Positions 22,201 through 31,824 are shown, numbered from the stretch's first letter. The stretch is 64,000 bases of DNA from Elmis aenea (GCA_947652605.1 OX393582.1:10812544-10876543); one strand, 5' to 3'. The notes: generated from the sequence alone by a model not told the origin. Program-made: numbers and translations.

Positions 22201-24550
22201 TATGGGAAAAAGTCAAAACAATTGTATGGGAAAAAGTTATTTAGAATCTCTAAATAAGGCTAAATTTAAATTTTGACAGTCAAATTCCAATTTTTATTTT
22301 TTAACAAATTTTAACATTCAAAAAGTCTGCAACAAATGGAAAAGTTTGTTATTATCGTTTTCTCAGAAAATTTTATTCCTGATTGAAGTAGGTGCATGGT
22401 CTAAAACTAATTTTAAGATGAAAAAAAGTTCGATAAAAAGTCATAGGACACTGGATTTTAGCGATTTTTGAAATATTCGCAAGAGTACAGTGCCCTTATT
22501 TTAAGAGATACAAAACAATTCTATGGGAAAAAGTTATTTAGAATCTCTAAATAAGGCTAGATTTTAATTTTGACAGTCAAATTCCAATTTTTATTTTTTA
22601 ACAAATTTTAACATTCAAAAAGTCTGCAACAAATGGAAAAGTTTTTTATTATCGTTTTCTCAGAAAATTTTATTCTTGATTGAAGTAGGTGCATGGTCTA
22701 AAACGAATTGAAGGGGCTATTGCAAAAAGGGTACAAGTGCATTTTGACTAGTATCGAGTAATAGAGTTGTAAAGTTAATTGCTTGCTAAGAATTCACCGT
22801 TGTGGTTGGAATATTTTAAATCATGGATGGCACTAGTAAGCCTAAAATGCACTTGAATCTTTTTTGCACTAATAGAGTGCAGCTTTAACTTTAGATGTAT
22901 GTACTTATCTCAAAATGTAAAAAAAATCACTTATACCCTTTTTGCACCAACCCCTTCAATTTTAAGATGAAAAAAGGTTCGATAAAAAGTCATAGGACAC
23001 TAAATTTTAGCGATTTTTGAAATATTCGCAAGAGTACAGTGCCCTTATTTTAAAAGATACAAAAAAAATTATGGGAAAAAGTTATTTAGAATCTAAAAAT
23101 CGGAGTAGGTTTAAATTCTGACAGTCAAATTTTAATTTTAACTTTTTAACAAATTTCAACATTCAAAAAATCAAAAAGCCCCTAAAATATAATGTCATAT
23201 CTTTTCATTGAACTTTTTTCATCTTAATATTAATTTTAGACCATGCACCAACTTTTACGGTACTTTAATTGTTTCTCTGTCTTGCGTATTAAGCGAGATA
23301 CCCATGCAATCCCATCGAATTTGCACCACCCTGTACAATACTTTATCATGCAATGTCCTGCTGCTTTTCCAATTTTCGTTGTGTATTGTTCTATCCAAGT
23401 CTGCTTCAGTAATTTCTTTATATCATTTGAGCATTTAAAATGCAATGTCTTTATTTCTAATGCTTATTCTAGTATTTACCGTATTTTACGGACTATAAGA
23501 CGCTACGGACTATAAGACGCACCTTCATTTTAAGCTTTTTTTTTAAAATAACATTTTTACCATTTTTATTATTAGATTGCAAAGCCAGACTAAAAAAATA
23601 TTCTTAGTTTATAAAACCGAACTGACCTTTAAAATCCCTGAACTTTCTTTTTCGAATATATAGCCATTTTTAAGACTGGCGGGAATTTTAAATCAAACAC
23701 TGAACATTTTTATATTAAATTCGAGTATAAGACGCACCTGAATTTTGGAGGCAATTTTTGGAAGAAAAAAGTGCGTCTTATAGTCCGTAAAATACAGTAC
23801 TCAAAATGAAAAACGTATTAAATTAAAATTAAGTAAATAAACACAGAAGTTTTTAACAACCAAATGTTTTTGGAGTACCCTGTATGAATTTTGTCATTCT
23901 TTTGTTTGATAAAAATGGTTGGTACATTTTTTTAAATAAACTTGTAGTATGATCCTGGAACCCAAAATTTTTATACATCGGCAAAACAAAGGACACCAGG
24001 TTACACGGATCGAATTTTGTACAAGCAAAGATCTAGAAGACTTAGTAGTTTCACTGAAACTCCAGCTCTTCAATGTTTAGTGTACGATTCGGTCCAATCT
24101 ATCACAACTTCAGATCACAAACCGGTCTGGGGTGTTTTCAAGACACACTTACGACCAGGCATAGATACGTAAGTTCCTGTAAACTTCATTCATTTTCAAA
24201 GTAGAAGTTGGTCCAATATTTAGCTTCATTGCATTATAGCTGGACGTGGAATATTGGTATTTTAAAAACTAACATTTATGCAAAGGAAGTTTCGAGGAAA
24301 ATTAGGGTGCAATAAGTTTTTTTTTTTACTTTTTATTTACGAACCAAATTTTTTTATATTCCATCAAAAGTGGACCAGCTTCTAATGTTCAAAACTATGG
24401 CAATCAAAATACAAATATTGCCTGTAAAATTGCAGAATACCTTTGGCTGCTGGACTTTTTCACAGGGACGTCTATTTAGAAGGATTGCGTCGCAGAGCAA
24501 CAGCATTAAAAGATGATAGAGAAGGAACCACGGTATGTTCGGTTCAGTAA
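12959..24550 (+). CDS. INPP5E: Inositol polyphosphate 5-phosphatase, INPP5E type (7 coding exons)
   Basis: Phosphoinositide 5-phosphatase, expected to remove the 5-phosphate from PtdIns(4,5)P2 and PtdIns(3,4,5)P3; the vertebrate homologue acts in the ciliary membrane. Exons join in phase to 534 codons. The N-terminal ~185 residues are polar and probably disordered. The catalytic domain shows TWNMNG (about 194-199), GTQES, the histidine in FVTAHLTAH, the signature WSGDLNFR (358-365), [10 protein letters not shown] (438-447) and SDHKPVW (478-484). The protein ends CSVQ (531-534), a CaaX box for prenylation, as in INPP5E. An in-frame TAA two codons before the ATG supports the start. The domain order, the IPLAAG..HRD segment near the end and the CaaX box separate it from OCRL, synaptojanin and type II enzymes. 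It is shorter than human INPP5E mainly in the N-terminal part. No break in any catalytic motif was seen. Confidence 0.95.
13211..13789 (+). other. INPP5E intron 1
   Basis: A 579-bp AT-rich intron with no repeat or ORF recognised. It ends TATAATAG before GATATGAACG. Confidence 0.8.
13790..14148 (+). CDS. INPP5E: INPP5E coding exon 2
   Basis: Residues 85-203 plus two bases of codon 204. It holds a serine-rich stretch and the start of the catalytic domain, ending in [10 protein letters not shown]. The donor is CCCAG|GTTTGA. The intron that follows is 5.6 kb. Confidence 0.92.
14195..16250. mobile_element. Foldback family A copy split by a family B insertion
   Basis: The left terminus TA plus CAGGGTGATCCAAATTCGAT and the first 160 bp match the complete family A copy at 28437. 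After the family B element (14361-15856) the family A sequence resumes (GTTAAAAAGTTATGACACAA, GGGTTGATGTATTTTTTT). The right terminus is missing. It lies in INPP5E intron 3. Confidence 0.7.
14361..15856. mobile_element. Foldback family B, complete, arms about 700 bp
   Basis: The left end TA plus CAGGGTGTCCCAATTAACCT and the right end AGTTAACTGGGACACCCTG plus TA enclose 1,496 bp. The arms are near-perfect inverted copies to within about 40 bp of the centre near 15,110. Inside each arm are GGATCTCGTAAACGG, GTTGGCTATGACACC and TGCTTAGGAAAA motifs. No transposase is encoded. The 61-codon ORF at 15052 is part of an arm. Confidence 0.88.
16268..16500. mobile_element. Fragment of a CCGGGTGTAACTG-type element
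   Basis: The motifs GTGTAACTGAAATCAGGCTC and TTCACTTCCGGTTTCG match the left part of the element at 29211-29637. The fragment sits between family A and family C elements in INPP5E intron 3. Confidence 0.5.
16549..19669. mobile_element. Foldback family C, copy 1, with a minisatellite core (3.1 kb)
   Basis: The left end is TA plus CAGGGTGGTGCTTTTTTCGA; the right end is its inverse, ending GCACCACCCTG plus TA. Arms of about 415 bp (16549-16965 and 19255-19669) match closely, sharing GACGTCAACAGAAATTTTCT and ATGGCCGCCAT motifs. The core between them is almost entirely a minisatellite (17115-19200). Copy 2 of this family (52178-55684) has the same arms but other contents. It lies wholly in INPP5E intron 3. 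Confidence 0.9.
17115..19200. repeat. Minisatellite of mixed 4- and 7-bp units (GTCG, TTCGTCG), about 2.1 kb
   Basis: The + strand is built from GTCGTCG and GTTCGTCG-type units with scattered variants (GGCCGTCG, TTCTTCGG, TCATCGTT). It is nearly free of A on the + strand and of T on the - strand. Because every stop codon needs both T and A, several frames on both strands stay open for hundreds of bases and give [13 protein letters not shown] or [14 protein letters not shown] translations. None of these is a gene. No single long period is kept throughout. Confidence 0.95.
19775..19932 (+). CDS. INPP5E: INPP5E coding exon 3
   Basis: It completes Arg204 and continues [33 protein letters not shown] and [18 protein letters not shown]. 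Acceptor TTTTAG, donor TTAG|GTACCG. GTQES carries the catalytic glutamate motif. Confidence 0.93.
19970..21055. repeat. Four degenerate tandem units of 220-260 bp in INPP5E intron 3
   Basis: The marker TGCCTTCTTA recurs at about 20190, 20421, 20641 and 20899. Each unit also has TTAGTTGACTTAAAA and one or more copies of the perfect palindrome ACTTGAATTCAAGT. The array ends about 25 bp before exon 4. Inverted motifs at the edges (AAGTCAAGTTACTTG) suggest that a MITE was amplified in tandem. Confidence 0.8.
21079..21351 (+). CDS. INPP5E: INPP5E coding exon 4
   Basis: Residues 257 (split) to 347, including [12 protein letters not shown] and the [12 protein letters not shown] segment with the active-site histidine. 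Acceptor TTATAG, donor AAAG|GTAAAT. The 106-codon open frame reads through the donor and is not the true product. Confidence 0.93.
21485..21711 (+). CDS. INPP5E: INPP5E coding exon 5
   Basis: Residues 348 (split) to 423. It carries the 5-phosphatase signature WSGDLNFRL and ends FPPTYK before GTAATT. Confidence 0.94.
21985..23255. repeat. Tandem repeat of about 300-bp units in INPP5E intron 5
   Basis: Units start near 21990, 22316 and 22618 with ATTCAAAAAGTCTGCAACAA and share GTGCATGGTCTAAAAC and AGTCATAGGACACT. The third is split by an inserted MITE (22710-22957). At 23210-23255 an inverted piece (GACCATGCACCAACTTTTAC region) closes the array, so it probably derives from the arms of a foldback element. 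Confidence 0.8.
22710..22957. mobile_element. MITE with GAAGGGG termini and AATT flanks
   Basis: The ends are GAAGGGGCTATTGCAAAAAG and, inverted, TTTTTGCACCAACCCCTTC. AATT stands on both sides (22706-22709, 22958-22961), and the uninterrupted site is visible in the other tandem units (AACTAATTTTAAGATG). About 248 bp, no ORF. Confidence 0.78.
23256..23338. mobile_element. Right terminus of foldback family A
   Basis: The sequence GCGAGATACCCATGCAATCC to GCACCACCCTG matches the right end of family A. The left arm is absent or lies in the degenerate tandem array. Confidence 0.6.
23479..23797. mobile_element. TA-flanked MITE with CCGTATTTTACGG termini (pogo/Tigger-like)
   Basis: The left end CCGTATTTTACGGACTATAA and right end TTATAGTCCGTAAAATACAG are inverted. 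TA flanks both. The inner motif GACTATAAGACGC occurs twice near the left end. The termini and TA target fit pogo/Tigger-type elements, but no transposase is present. Confidence 0.75.
23948..24168 (+). CDS. INPP5E: INPP5E coding exon 6
   Basis: Residues 424-496 plus two bases of Thr497. It contains [12 protein letters not shown] and [10 protein letters not shown], both needed for substrate binding and catalysis. Acceptor TTGTAG, donor ATAC|GTAAGT. Confidence 0.94.
24436..24550 (+). CDS. INPP5E: INPP5E coding exon 7 with CaaX box
   Basis: Starts after TTGCAG, completes Thr497 and reads [20 protein letters not shown], a short linker, then TTVCSVQ and TAA. An internal CACAG at 24471-24475 could act as an acceptor, but using it would drop the conserved IPLAAG stretch. 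The CSVQ ending predicts prenylation of the cysteine. Confidence 0.93.
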
Positions 24551-24761
24551 ATTGTAAGTTTCTGTTGCTCTCATAAAATTCATCTAGGTCCAGTGGTGAG
24601 TTGGACCCACTTCACCTAAACCGGTGCTTAAAATCATTTTGAAAATGTATTTGGAAATGTTGGTAATATTTTGGAAAATTTTGAAAATATTTTCGAAAGT
24701 TTTAAAAAAATCTTGAAAAAGTTTTGAAAAAACCAGTTGGTTAATGAAGTGCATACTTTTA

Positions 24762-25629
24762 CAGGGTGTTCCACAAGGTATGCCTTCGCTAATTTTTGCA
24801 TAAATCGAATGTTTAGGACCTAGATACAACGTTTTTACCGATAGTAATTTTTTTCATGTGTCCCTTCATATACAGAGTGTCCCAAATATAGTGAAAAGCA
24901 TGGGGATCTCTTAAACAGTAAGAGATACAAAGTTGGTTAAATGGGTCAAAATGATCTATGATTCAAGAGCAACTGTTCTGTGAAAAAAAAAACTTGAAAA
25001 AAATCAATAGTTTTTGCGCTATTGATGAAAAACAAAACACATCAGATTTTTAATTTCTGCTTATAACTTGCTTAATTGAAATCACACTCAAAATATTATT
25101 CGACATTGATTGGGCACTTTTTTGCGTAGATTTGAATTTTGTCAACAAATTTTACCTACCTTCATTTGTTTTTGTTTTTTTTTGACATCAGCCGTATTTA
25201 AAATAAGAAAGTTAATGTTAAAAAAACAAAAACAAATGAAGATAAGTAAAATTTATGAACTAATTTCAAATCTACGCAAAAAAGTGCCCAGATAATGTCG
25301 GATAATATTTTGAGTGTGATTTCAATTAAGCAAGTTATAAGCAGAAATTAAAAACCTGATGTGTTTTGTTTTTCATCAATAGCGCAAGAACTATTGATTT
25401 TTTTAAAGTTTTTTTTCCATAGAACAGTTGCGTTTGAATCATAGATCATTTTGACCCATTTAACCAACTCTGTATCTCTTACCGTTTAAGAGATCCCCAT
25501 GCTGTTCACTATATTTGGGACACTCTGTATATGAAGGGACACATGAAAAAAGGTAAAAACGTTGTATCTAGGTCCTAAACATTCGATTTATGCAAAAATT
25601 AGCGAAGGCATACCTTGTGGGACACCCTG
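24762..25629. mobile_element. Foldback element with a second foldback nested at its centre
   Basis: The outer ends are TA plus CAGGGTGTTCCACAAGG and CCTTGTGGGACACCCTG plus TA, with arms of about 108 bp. The inner element (24873-25527) is related to family B. Confidence 0.85.
24873..25527. mobile_element. Inner foldback element, related to family B, arms about 310 bp
   Basis: The ends are TA plus CAGAGTGTCCCAAATATAG and its inverse plus TA. The arms contain GGGGATCTCTTAAACAG and GATCTATGATTCAAGAGC, similar to but distinct from family B at 14361. No coding potential. Confidence 0.83.
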
Positions 25630-25698
25630 TATGTTGCATTCATCAAAATTTTGACAAATTGGTGAACCATTTGTAATAATTTTGGCAGCTCACCACTG

Positions 25699-27013
25699 TC
25701 CTATCATCCTCTGCTGTAATATTAATTAGTAATATTATAATTAGTATGTACTACTGTTGTAATAGACTATCACTCCGATATTACTAGAGCTTTCCAAGTG
25801 TTGCCTTGTAATTTGAAAATTTATATTTTTAAATTTATAGACCTACTTATTGGGCGATATTTTGTCTGTACTAAAACTAATACTGTAAAAAGTAATATTT
25901 GCAGTGCTTTTCTTGGGTGCTGATAATTAAGTAATATTGGTGTAAAAAAAATTATTCTAACAGTAATTTAAAAAGTATAACAAAAAGCAATGTACGTTAT
26001 AGACAAAAAAAAATTACTAAATGTTTTCTTTACACTTTGCATTGTACTTGGGGTCGCCAGATTTGTGAATATCAGAACCGGTACAAGAGGGGAGATCTGC
26101 GTCTCCCACCAATCTGAAGGGAGAACCGAGGAATTAAAAAAAAATAGCAAAAAAAAGCAATTGTAAAGGTATTTTCAATAGGGATAAAAATTCATTAGGG
26201 TTGCGATTGCACCTTCCCAGGATAAAAATGCTTTAGGGGCGAGATTGCACCTCCCCCTTTGTACCCATTTTAAACAAAGATAATTGTACAATTTGTTGGG
26301 CATTTTAAAACATTAAAACGTGATAATAAAAGAACCATTAGTTTTGTTATAATTTCATATGAAAATGTTGCTTATAAATAAAAACAAAAGAATGGTCCTT
26401 GGTTGATAAATGTTGAGCACCACTGATCTTCAACATTGAAGTAAGGTTGTGATAGTTTGTCTATTGTAGTGTACATATCAAATAATTATGTATATGATAG
26501 TGTTTAATTTAAAAAAAAGCTACATATTGCAAATCAGTCGGTGCACTAGTAACTAAAACAATTGATAATTTTTTATTCTTAGTAATTAAAGTTTTAAAAA
26601 AATCGTTCGCTGTTGAGATAGTTTCCATTTATCAAAGGGGCACTCATCAAATGCCCAAATATCACTGTCAGATGGAAATATCCCTACACAGTTTAAGCTA
26701 AATGCACGCTGTATTTTATTAAGTGTTGGTTGGTTCTAGTCAAGTTTTAAAGTAAATCTAGTCCATTTACAATTTAGGTTTTAGAGTGGTCTCTTGCACG
26801 TATATATCTTAAAGTGTTAATGTTTTTATTTTGAAGGTAAATGACTTACTTGAATGTAACACCTTATTAAACTTAAATTTCCAATATTTATGAAATTTAA
26901 TGTTTTTATATACTAAATGGTGATGACAATTAACAGTATTAGCAATAATTTTTACCATAAGGTGTTGGTTTGGGAAGCCTTGCCTAATTTTTTTAATGTT
27001 TAATTGTGCAATG
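25699..27013. other. Space between the two convergent genes, nothing recognised
   Basis: AT-rich DNA, with a GC-richer piece (26050-26280: AACCGGTACAAGAGGGGAGA, GCGATTGCACCTTCCC, GCGAGATTGCACCTCCC) that may be an old transposon end. An AATAAA near 26375 is the first one I noticed downstream of INPP5E, but it is too far to call its polyadenylation signal. Confidence 0.4.
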
Positions 27014-27015
27014 TA

Positions 27016-28178
27016 CAGGGTGGGCAAATTTCGATGTTTTAATAGGGAATCTCGGTAACTATAAGAGGTATCAAAAAACCGACCGCGCATCCTCGATATC
27101 TTTTTTCGAGAAAAAGTTAATGGTGACAACAAAAATTGGTTATCGTCTTTTGTTTTGGAGTTATCGCCGATAACTCGATTTTTCGACTTTTCGTTTTATG
27201 ACTATATGTCACTTGTTTATGAAAATGAACAAAAATAATTTTGACGCTCTACAGGCACTTTTTTGATAAGAATCCAGTGGCGTAGACAATTAAAAAAAAA
27301 AAAAATCGGAAAATTGAGTTGTGATATACTTAAAGTTGTATTTTTTTAAATGGAACCCATAGTTGGCGATGACTTATTTAAATTTCTTATTTTTTTGTCA
27401 TTCCAAATATATAAGGGTTGATGTATTTATTTTCAATAATACGCAAGTTACGGAGGTTTTTTAGTTTTCTTCAAAAACAAAATTATAGTAGGCTGTGAAA
27501 ACAAAAACAAAACAAGGTGTAAAAGCTTTATAAACTCATTTGGTACAAGTTACGAAGGTTTTGTAATTTGTTGTTGTGATAAACATTATAAATATATAAA
27601 AATAAGGAAACAACGATAAAGTCGGAATCTGCAGTAATGTAGTTTATTGTAGTTTATCTTATGTTCAAATATTTGTAATGTTTATCACAACAACAAATTA
27701 CAAAACCTTCGTAACCTCTACCAAATGAGTTTTTAAAGGTTTTACACCTTGTTTTGGTTTTGTTTTCACAGCCTACTATAACCTCAGTAACTTGCGTATT
27801 GTTGAAAATAAATACATCAACCCTTATATATTTGGAATGACAAAAAAATAAGGAATTTAAATAAGTCATAGCCAACTATGGGTTCCATTTAAAAAAATAC
27901 AACTTTATGTCACAACTCGAATTTTGGATTTTTTTTTTGAAAAATTGTCTACGCCACTGGATTCTTATCAAAAAAGTGCCTGTAGAACGTCAAAATTATT
28001 TTTGTCAATTTTCATAAACAAGCGAGATATAGTCAAAAAACGAAAAGTCGAAAAATCGAGTTATCGGCGATAACTCGAAAACAAAAGACGATAACCAATT
28101 TTAGTTTTCACCATTAACTTTTTCTCGAAAAAAGAGATCGAAGATGCGCGGTCCGTTTTTTGATACCTCTTATAGTCA
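27016..28178. mobile_element. Foldback family H, right terminus lost
   Basis: The left end is TA plus CAGGGTGGGCAAATTTCGAT. Arms of about 560 bp mirror each other around 27,620 (GCGATAACTCGA motifs; AAAAGTTAATGGTGA and TCACCATTAACTTTT). The right arm stops about 40 bp short of its terminus, where family B-like sequence begins. A solitary left end of the same family is at 44369. Confidence 0.8.
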
Positions 28179-28425
28179 ATAGCGTTTGTGCTAATTATAA
28201 AAAACGAAAAAAACGACGTTTTCGATTTTTGCTTATAACTTGCTTATTTAAAATCATACTCAAAATATTTTTTAATATTATCAGGACACTATTTTGAGTA
28301 CATTTTAAATTTGTTTATAAATTTAACGTATCTTCATTTGTTTTTGTTATTTTAACATCAACTTTCTTATATTAAATATGGATCAATCAAAGTGCCCTTT
28401 CAAAAAAAGGAAAATATAAGACATA
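28179..28425. mobile_element. Fragment of foldback family B
   Basis: Matches the family B arm: TTGCTTATAACTTGCTTATT, AAAATCATACTCAAAATATT and CATCAACTTTCTTAT. Confidence 0.6.
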
Positions 28426-28436
28426 AGCTAGCTGTA

Positions 28437-29061
28437 CAGGGTGGTCCAAATTCGATGGGATTACATGGGTATCTCGCTTAATAGTCAAGATAGAGAAACA
28501 GTTAAATTACCAAAAATGTGCAGTTTTCTGGCACAAACTCAGAACCGTTTTCAAAAATATTCTATCATATCGGTTTTTGTGTTATTAGAGAAAAACGTTT
28601 TTTTAAATTATATTTATGTGTCTCTCATGTTGTTGTAAATATCGAAAATGTTTATGAAGATCATTTTTAGATATTTTTATGTAGATTTTGATAGTACAAA
28701 AAAAATAATTTTACTCCGTTAAAAAGTTATGACACAAACTTACTTTTTTTTAAACAGAAGCTTTAGTTGGCTATGACCCATTTAAATTCGTAATTTTTTC
28801 CCATTCCAAATATATAAGGGTTGATGTATTTTTTTTCCAATAATACGCAAGTTACAAAGGTTTTTAAATTTAAAAAAAAAACAATAACAGGTTGTGAAAA
28901 CAAAAAAAACAAAACAAGAAAAACCGGAAATTAAATAATATATTTGAAAGCTGTTCTGAGTTTGTGCCAAAAAACTGCACATTTTTGGTATTTTAACTGT
29001 TTCTCTATCTTGACTATTAAGCGAGATACCTATGTAATCCCATCGAATTTGGACCACCCTG
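28437..29061. mobile_element. Foldback family A, complete copy (625 bp)
   Basis: The ends are TA plus CAGGGTGGTCCAAATTCGAT and ATCGAATTTGGACCACCCTG plus TA. The terminal 170 bp form inverted arms (TGGGTATCTCGCTTAATAGT / ACTATTAAGCGAGATACC). The two ORFs of 65 and 96 codons are the arms read from either end. Confidence 0.87.
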
Positions 29062-29210
29062 TATTTAATCACACATTTTTTTTTTTTTATAGTTAAGATA
29101 TTTTTTACAATATATAATGATTTATGGTTTTTTACTTATTATTACTGTCAAATCTAATACAAATTTGAGATCTGCGCTTTGTAGATACATAATAATGTTT
29201 TCTTAGCTTA

Positions 29211-29637
29211 CCGGGTGTAACTGAAATCAGGCTCACCCCTTTTTTCTTTTGCTTAGATTTTAGCCAAATGATATTGTAGACAAGTGATATGTGCAAAAAA
29301 CCGGATTTTCTGAACATATGTACGTTTTTGTTTCACTTCCGGTTTCGCCGCGAAATAGTAGGCCTAGAATGTTTTTAATGTAATTTTTAAAACCCTTATT
29401 AGTTACTACTCCGATCCTGAAAATTTGGTGCAAAAATCTTTTCAAATAAAGGTAATATGGAGGTTTTAAGAAAATGTACATTTTTCTTTTTTATGGTGGT
29501 ACTACGTAACAGGATGAATTATTGAAAATGTAAAACTGGATTATTGTTACGCATGTAATTGCGCAACTTTTAACCGATTTTGTATTTCTAACGGTTTCCG
29601 AGATACCCACGTACTTCATTTTAAACTGGACACCCTG
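29211..29637. mobile_element. TA-flanked element with unlike termini (CCGGGTG left, CACCCTG right)
   Basis: The left end is TA plus CCGGGTGTAACTGAAATCAG; the right end is TTTTAAACTGGACACCCTG plus TA. The body contains TTTCACTTCCGGTTTCGCCG. A partial copy in the opposite orientation is at about 62096-62470. Confidence 0.7.
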
Positions 29638-31016
29638 TATTATTAATATGTACATTAACTTATTCATTTCATTGTTGTATTTAATATTTCAGATATTAAT
29701 GTGAATATTCTCTCCTTGCCTTTTTAATATCGTGCCTGAAAGTTTTTTCATGTGTATTTTAAATTAAATTGTAATTAATTTTTATTGTAAAAACTTTGTT
29801 CTTAATTTGTATCTTATAGTATAGTGATTGTACATTATCCATCTTACAGGAAATACAACTGTTTTTAATGTTTAAAGAGTTTGATGCTTTTATTTATTCA
29901 GCAAAATTGTTGACTGTAATCAAATTAATTGATAGCTTTGGGTGCACCGCAGCAAACAAAATGGTTAGCTTGGTTTTTGGGTTAGAACCTTGCTGAAGGT
30001 TATCCCAATGACTGACGTTTCGTCCACCTTGGCACCTATACTGGGACACCTTTAGGCGGTGGAAGACTAAGAAAGGTTGACAACCGGACCGGGCACCGGG
30101 CAAAAAAATATCTAAAGTGATATCAAAAATATTACGAAAAAAACGATTTTTTTTTTAACTTTTAACACCCTGTATCTCAAAAATACGACGGTTGCGGACC
30201 TACATTGATATGAACTTTTTTCTTAAAATCATCCAAGGAATAATACCCTTAAGGATTAGCATTCAATTATGAAACACCCTGTATAAGGGTTTATTGAAAA
30301 TCTTGTAAAAAAATCCCTTAAGTAGACACATAAAAACAACGCTTGTTTTTGTGTAGGGGCTTATAATAGGTAGCTACGATGTCAATAAGAGTTGTTTTTA
30401 ATAATTTTAATTTATGAAATAACATTAAAGAGTGATGAATGATTATGTAAAATAATTTTTAAGCGTCTCTCGTATACAAGCAAGTTGCCTACTGGAGTAA
30501 GGTCAAGGAGGTGGTGTTCTCAATGGTGATATTAAGAACTACAACTCAACTAAAGGTAATTAGTCTGAACTTAAATGTACACTTTGCGTTGCAATTTTAG
30601 ATTGGAATTTTTAGAAATTTTTACGTTTAGGTTAATTATATTCTCGAAAACCACCATAATAATATGAATATTTGTCATTTGTATATGGAATCGCGTACCT
30701 AAAATAACTTGATTATTATGCGTGATATGTATATTTAAATTCGAATTTTTGTAATCAAGTGAACTCATAATGTGCACTTGTAATACACATACTATCTTTG
30801 TCTAGTGGTTCCAATTCTTTGTCACGTTTTGGGTATTTTAAGCTACCAATTTACTTGCTAGATATTATATTTAGATTTACGAATATGCCCCCAAAAATAT
30901 CAAACTACATGTCTGATTTGAGTTGCAAAACAATTAAGTCGACACAAAGTTTTTCTTAGTTATTATTGGAGTAGATACAAAAAAAATTAATACAAAAGTT
31001 ATTTGGCATCACAAGC
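29638..31016. other. Intergenic; one unclassified repeat-like segment
   Basis: Most is AT-rich with nothing recognised. The segment 29935-30110 is GC-richer and contains, on the - strand, GGTGGACGAAACGTC, which resembles the 3' half of Penelope-associated hammerhead motifs. Two right-hand ACACCCTGTAT termini (near 30170 and 30282) mark more degraded foldback ends. Confidence 0.4.
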
Positions 31017-31024
31017 ATCATAAC

Positions 31025-31380
31025 CAGTGGTGAGCTATAAAATTTTTAACAAAGGGCTCGCTCATAGTTAAATAAAAACAAAAAAATAATGTTAATTATA
31101 TGTTGGAAAAAAAATGGCATTTTAAATTCAAACGTGAATAACCGAGTGATTGTACATAATTCAAAAAATTCTATTGTGCGACGGGTTATTCTAAATTTAA
31201 TCGTCATTGCTTGATAGGCATGACTTCGTCGCTTTACAAATGTATATAATGAAAATGATTTTAAGATATATTTTTTCTTGAGAAAATGGTTAACAAGAAG
31301 AACAAGGGGCTCGCAAATTAAGGATTAATTTAACAAAGGGCTCGCGCGAGCCCCCGCGAGCCCCCTACAGCTCACCACTG
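31025..31380. mobile_element. hAT MITE with target duplication ATCATAAC
   Basis: The ends are CAGTGGTGAGCT and AGCTCACCACTG, perfect 12-bp inverted repeats, with exact ATCATAAC copies outside (31017-31024, 31381-31388). AAAGGGCTCGC motifs lie near both ends. 356 bp, no ORF. Confidence 0.9.
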
Positions 31381-31440
31381 ATCATAACTAAAAACTGTTT
31401 TCCGAATCTGATCGCGCGAAAATAACATTGTAATAGTAGG

Positions 31441-31760
31441 TATATTTATTACACTAGCACTTAGCCCGTCCTAGGACGGGATTGTCAAGTACTTCTATGA
31501 CATAAGTCAACCCGCGTTACAGATTACTATAATAACATTACAGATTACTATAATAACATAACCTCATGATGATTGTCAAGTATGACATAAGTCAACCCGT
31601 AGCTACATTCATGCGTTACAGACAGGCTGGACTTTTATACAGTGTGTACAAAAAGTAACGTAACGGATCAATATCTCGTCTTGTAATAATTTCACAAAAA
31701 AAAGTTTCATACATAAGTTGTTTGTGGTAATTTACTACATGACCTTAAATTATTTTCAAC
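31441..31760. other. Intergenic with a short direct repeat
   Basis: GATTGTCAAGTA followed by TGACATAAGTCAACCCG occurs at about 31480 and 31572, and TTACAGATTACTATAATAAC is repeated between them. Otherwise nothing was recognised. Confidence 0.5.
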
Positions 31761-31764
31761 TATA

Positions 31765-31824
31765 CAGGGTGTTCCAGTTTCGCGCCATAGCAAAAACAAA
31801 GATTTTTGTAAATGGAACACCCTG
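31765..31824. mobile_element. Minimal 60-bp TA-flanked element
   Basis: CAGGGTGTTCCAGTTTCGCG at the left and AAATGGAACACCCTG at the right, with TATA flanks on both sides. The inverted termini are 12 bp and the core is about 35 bp. It appears complete, the smallest member of the CAGGGTG group seen here. Confidence 0.65.

Larger units (their letters stand above)
24591..25698. mobile_element. hAT-type MITE (CAGTGGTGAG) interrupted by a foldback element
   Basis: The left part (24591-24761) starts CAGTGGTGAGTTGG and the right part (25630-25698) ends GCAGCTCACCACTG. Between them lies the 868-bp foldback element. The 8-bp flanks (TCTAGGTC, TCCTATCA) do not match, so the target duplication has decayed or the ends come from two copies. 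It starts 41 bp after the INPP5E stop and may be part of its 3' UTR. A related MITE is at 31025-31380. Confidence 0.65.

Noticed and set aside
24471..24475. Alternative acceptor for the last INPP5E exon
   Set aside because: Using this CACAG would remove the conserved IPLAAG..HR segment, while the acceptor at 24435 keeps it and the phase.
26809..27132. 107-codon - strand ORF
   Set aside because: Its start lies in the arm of foldback family H and the rest is AT-rich; no homology recognised.
29894..30103. 69-codon - strand ORF with SGCQPFLVFHR
   Set aside because: The nucleotide sequence looks like a non-coding repeat with a GACGAAACGTC motif, and the translation has no domain.
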